Made by a program: the position numbers and the translations under genes. Shown piece by piece: positions 63,401-64,000 of a DNA stretch of 64,000 nucleotides. Below the pieces are notes generated by a model. It made no database searches and was not told the origin of the DNA. It worked only from the letters and a program-made list of their open reading frames with translations. The stretch comes from Leisingera thetidis (GTDB lineage: Bacteria > Pseudomonadota > Alphaproteobacteria > Rhodobacterales > Rhodobacteraceae), in NCBI RefSeq assembly GCF_025857195.1, contig NZ_CP109791.1, forward strand, positions 1 through 64,000, written 5' to 3'. Every line of letters begins with the position of its first letter. The stretch's first letter is position 1.

Positions 63401-64000
63401 TGGTCAGGTAGCTGGGCAGGATCCGCAGCACCCCCTTGCAATTCGCCGCCGGCGTGACCCGGACACCGTTGGACAGCATGTGCCCTGCGGTCAGCGCCGG
63501 ATACTGCTGGCTGGAACCGGCAAGGCCAAGGAAGGCGCCCTCCGATCCGGCAACCACATTGGATTGACGGCGGAATTCGATGCCATGCAGCAGCCCGCAG
63601 CCGCGGGTCTGCGCGATCAGGTCCGGATAGGCGCGCTGCAGCCGCTGGTGAATGCTGTCCAGGGTGCTGCTGCGGGCGCGGATGCGGCGCAGCAGTTCGC
63701 CGTCGTTTTCCAGCAGCACGTCAAGCATGGCATTGGCGGCGGTTGCGGCATAGGCACTGCCGGCAAAACTGGACATCTGTTGAAAATCCAGCGACTTCGT
63801 CACTGCGCGGGGGCCAAGCAGGCACGCGGAGATCGGCATCACACCGCCCCCCAGCGCCTTGCCCAGAACGATGATATCGGGATTGCCGCCGGTCCATTCG
63901 GTTGCAAAGAAATGCCCGGTGCGGCCTGTCCCGGTCATGATTTCATCATGAATCAGCAGCACGCCGTGCTTGTCGCACAGGGCACGGACCGCTTCGAAAT
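60441..64000 (-). CDS. Fused class III aminotransferase / acyl-ACP reductase-like / AMP-forming acyl ligase (5' end outside window)
   Basis: The reading frame stays open to the window end, so the N-terminus is missing. Numbering is from the GTG codon at 63962. Residues 1-210 are the second half of a class III aminotransferase: [12 protein letters not shown] with the cofactor-ring Asp6 and PLP Lys35 in GKALGGG. Residues 245-600 match cyanobacterial acyl-ACP reductase: [18 protein letters not shown] (347-355), TTGNGFT, nucleotide loop GAAGSIGS (404-411), DGGVI and FACIAE with Cys580 at the position of the AAR catalytic cysteine. Residues 670-1173 are an acyl-CoA-synthetase-like ligase: [10 protein letters not shown] (824-833), GWYRTDD and Lys1151 in TGNGKVQRF. 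No carrier-protein domain is seen. Predicted chemistry is acid activation, reduction to aldehyde and transamination to amine; substrate and reaction order are inferred. Confidence 0.88.
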   Translation of the reverse strand, partial: FEAVRALCDKHGVLLIHDEIMTGTGRTGHFFATEWTGGNPDIIVLGKALGGGVMPISACLLGPRAVTKSLDFQQMSSFAGSAYAATAANAMLDVLLENDGELLRRIRARSSTLDSIHQRLQRAYPDLIAQTRGCGLLHGIEFRRQSNVVAGSEGAFLGLAGSSQQYPALTAGHMLSNGVRVTPAANCKGVLRILPSYLTTGEECETYAAALGECLDALAAQDTVRATKHITGTTKAGERESAVDFLGADPVGEIGPDEGRFGFIVHQLETDDLQNLDPLLRQVTRSQRDVLTNLLGEFDEPILLSRARIKGKDGSSAVGDFILLPRSARQLLAMPQDDACELVQKCVNLAVKRGARIVGLGGYTSIVTRGGSRIDPLGQAVTTGNGFTIEAALMAADRATTTLGRSQSDATAAIIGAAGSIGSGMVQMISARARRLYLFVNPATPMEKSFLRLKRSLAAGLKAARDGELPARPGSVLDRALKLMDGQTDPAELAEQLLRDPGYFVISDNCSRDLRNADIIYSATSSTDKLITPEDLRPQSVVCDLSRPGNISYRCREERDDVLIMDGGVIAYPGRPQLALGIPMPKGVAFACIAETVMLALRKHYEDTSVGAAPSHREVSMLREIAADTGFELADLRAFDRPIGRVDWGSLIGDGSPAAAGSDAALSRASAAADPRSLTSEDSIDYYHRLIGQRAEGIGASDPAIMEMEGGIFTWKDLDHAAGVSAARFLTLGIGRGARVFVAGAGNFAHIAAVAGLWRIGAVPVTLDSSLPQDRLRAMMQVAAPVHALCSPGMEAGLADLLPVAVLESNAQLLSQPATGPRSAAASAGAEAVVIFTSGSTGLPKAVPHSVLDLVNMAENYGRHNIGLSPKDNVIVTSKLSYSYGFSVSMTALYHGAALLLGNGRFDPAAILDQIEQQKATVLFSVPTVYSILVKQPPRDLSTLRRCIAAGEARSPFVDDAWEQISGISIQDGLGATEIMSFALATPKDEPGGRSIGAIVPGFSIEIRNAHGQVTRAGEAGVAWVRGNSVAEGYLGNPDATAKAFQDGWYRTDDIMRMDADGRFHYLGRATDLTKVGGVWVSPAETQNFLNAHPLVAECAVVLREHPEPLVRPYAFVVPAAGATAGPELEQALKAVISETFAKAQVPHKIFFLDALPRTGNGKVQRFALSDMVQDKINLETTRLQ

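Overview
The window looks like part of an extrachromosomal replicon (plasmid or chromid) from a marine alphaproteobacterium, most likely a member of the Roseobacter group (Rhodobacteraceae). This rests on uniformly high GC, a parAB partition locus with a cluster of 15-bp centromere palindromes starting at base 1, an ectABC-ask_ect ectoine operon with a MarR regulator, a complete PQQ/alcohol-oxidation locus, and methylated-amine and sulfate-ester catabolism genes. The species cannot be fixed from the sequence. No replication initiator, transposase, CRISPR array, tRNA or rRNA was seen.

Layout. 1-2.9 kb: parA and parB, with one parS inside parA and five more in the 400 bp after parB. 3.0-23.6 kb: a PQQ-dependent alcohol oxidation island. 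It holds an NAD aldehyde dehydrogenase plus DUF779 protein; a regulatory set (LuxR-type response regulator, FIST sensor, hybrid histidine kinase); a PQQ alcohol dehydrogenase carrying the lanthanide-type extra Asp; a PQQ-associated ABC exporter with exported accessory proteins; cytochrome c-550; a second periplasmic binding protein; ApbE with a NosR-like flavin/iron-sulfur membrane protein; and pqqABCDE. A 17-bp partly symmetrical motif (consensus TACGACYWWDGKCCAAT) lies upstream of nearly every transcription unit in the island and looks like its regulon box. 23.6-28.3 kb: a Fic AMPylase with an intramolecular inhibitory motif, then a large secreted LamG/RTX calcium-binding protein. 28.4-32.8 kb: an RND efflux adaptor/pump pair behind a perfect CRP-type palindrome.

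32.9-37.3 kb: the ectoine operon, ectA-ectB-ectC-ask_ect, with a divergent MarR (EctR-like) gene, followed by a MocR-type regulator. 38.9-57.0 kb: two related catabolic modules, each with a LysR regulator, a formylglycine sulfatase and a family 5 solute-binding protein. The second module also carries a trimethylamine-dehydrogenase-like flavoenzyme, a cupin, the oligopeptide-type ABC permeases and fused ATPase, and a betaine aldehyde dehydrogenase. Together they suggest uptake and breakdown of sulfated or quaternary-amine compounds such as choline-O-sulfate.

57.2-64.0 kb (minus strand): the most unusual locus, a tight three-gene operon. Its first gene runs off the window end and encodes a fused class III aminotransferase, a cyanobacterial-type acyl-ACP reductase (AAR) domain and an AMP-forming acyl ligase. 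It is followed by an MMPL/RND-type exporter and a formate/nitrite-type channel. The domain set could turn a carboxylic acid into an aldehyde and then an amine on one polypeptide, and is the best candidate here for an undescribed system.
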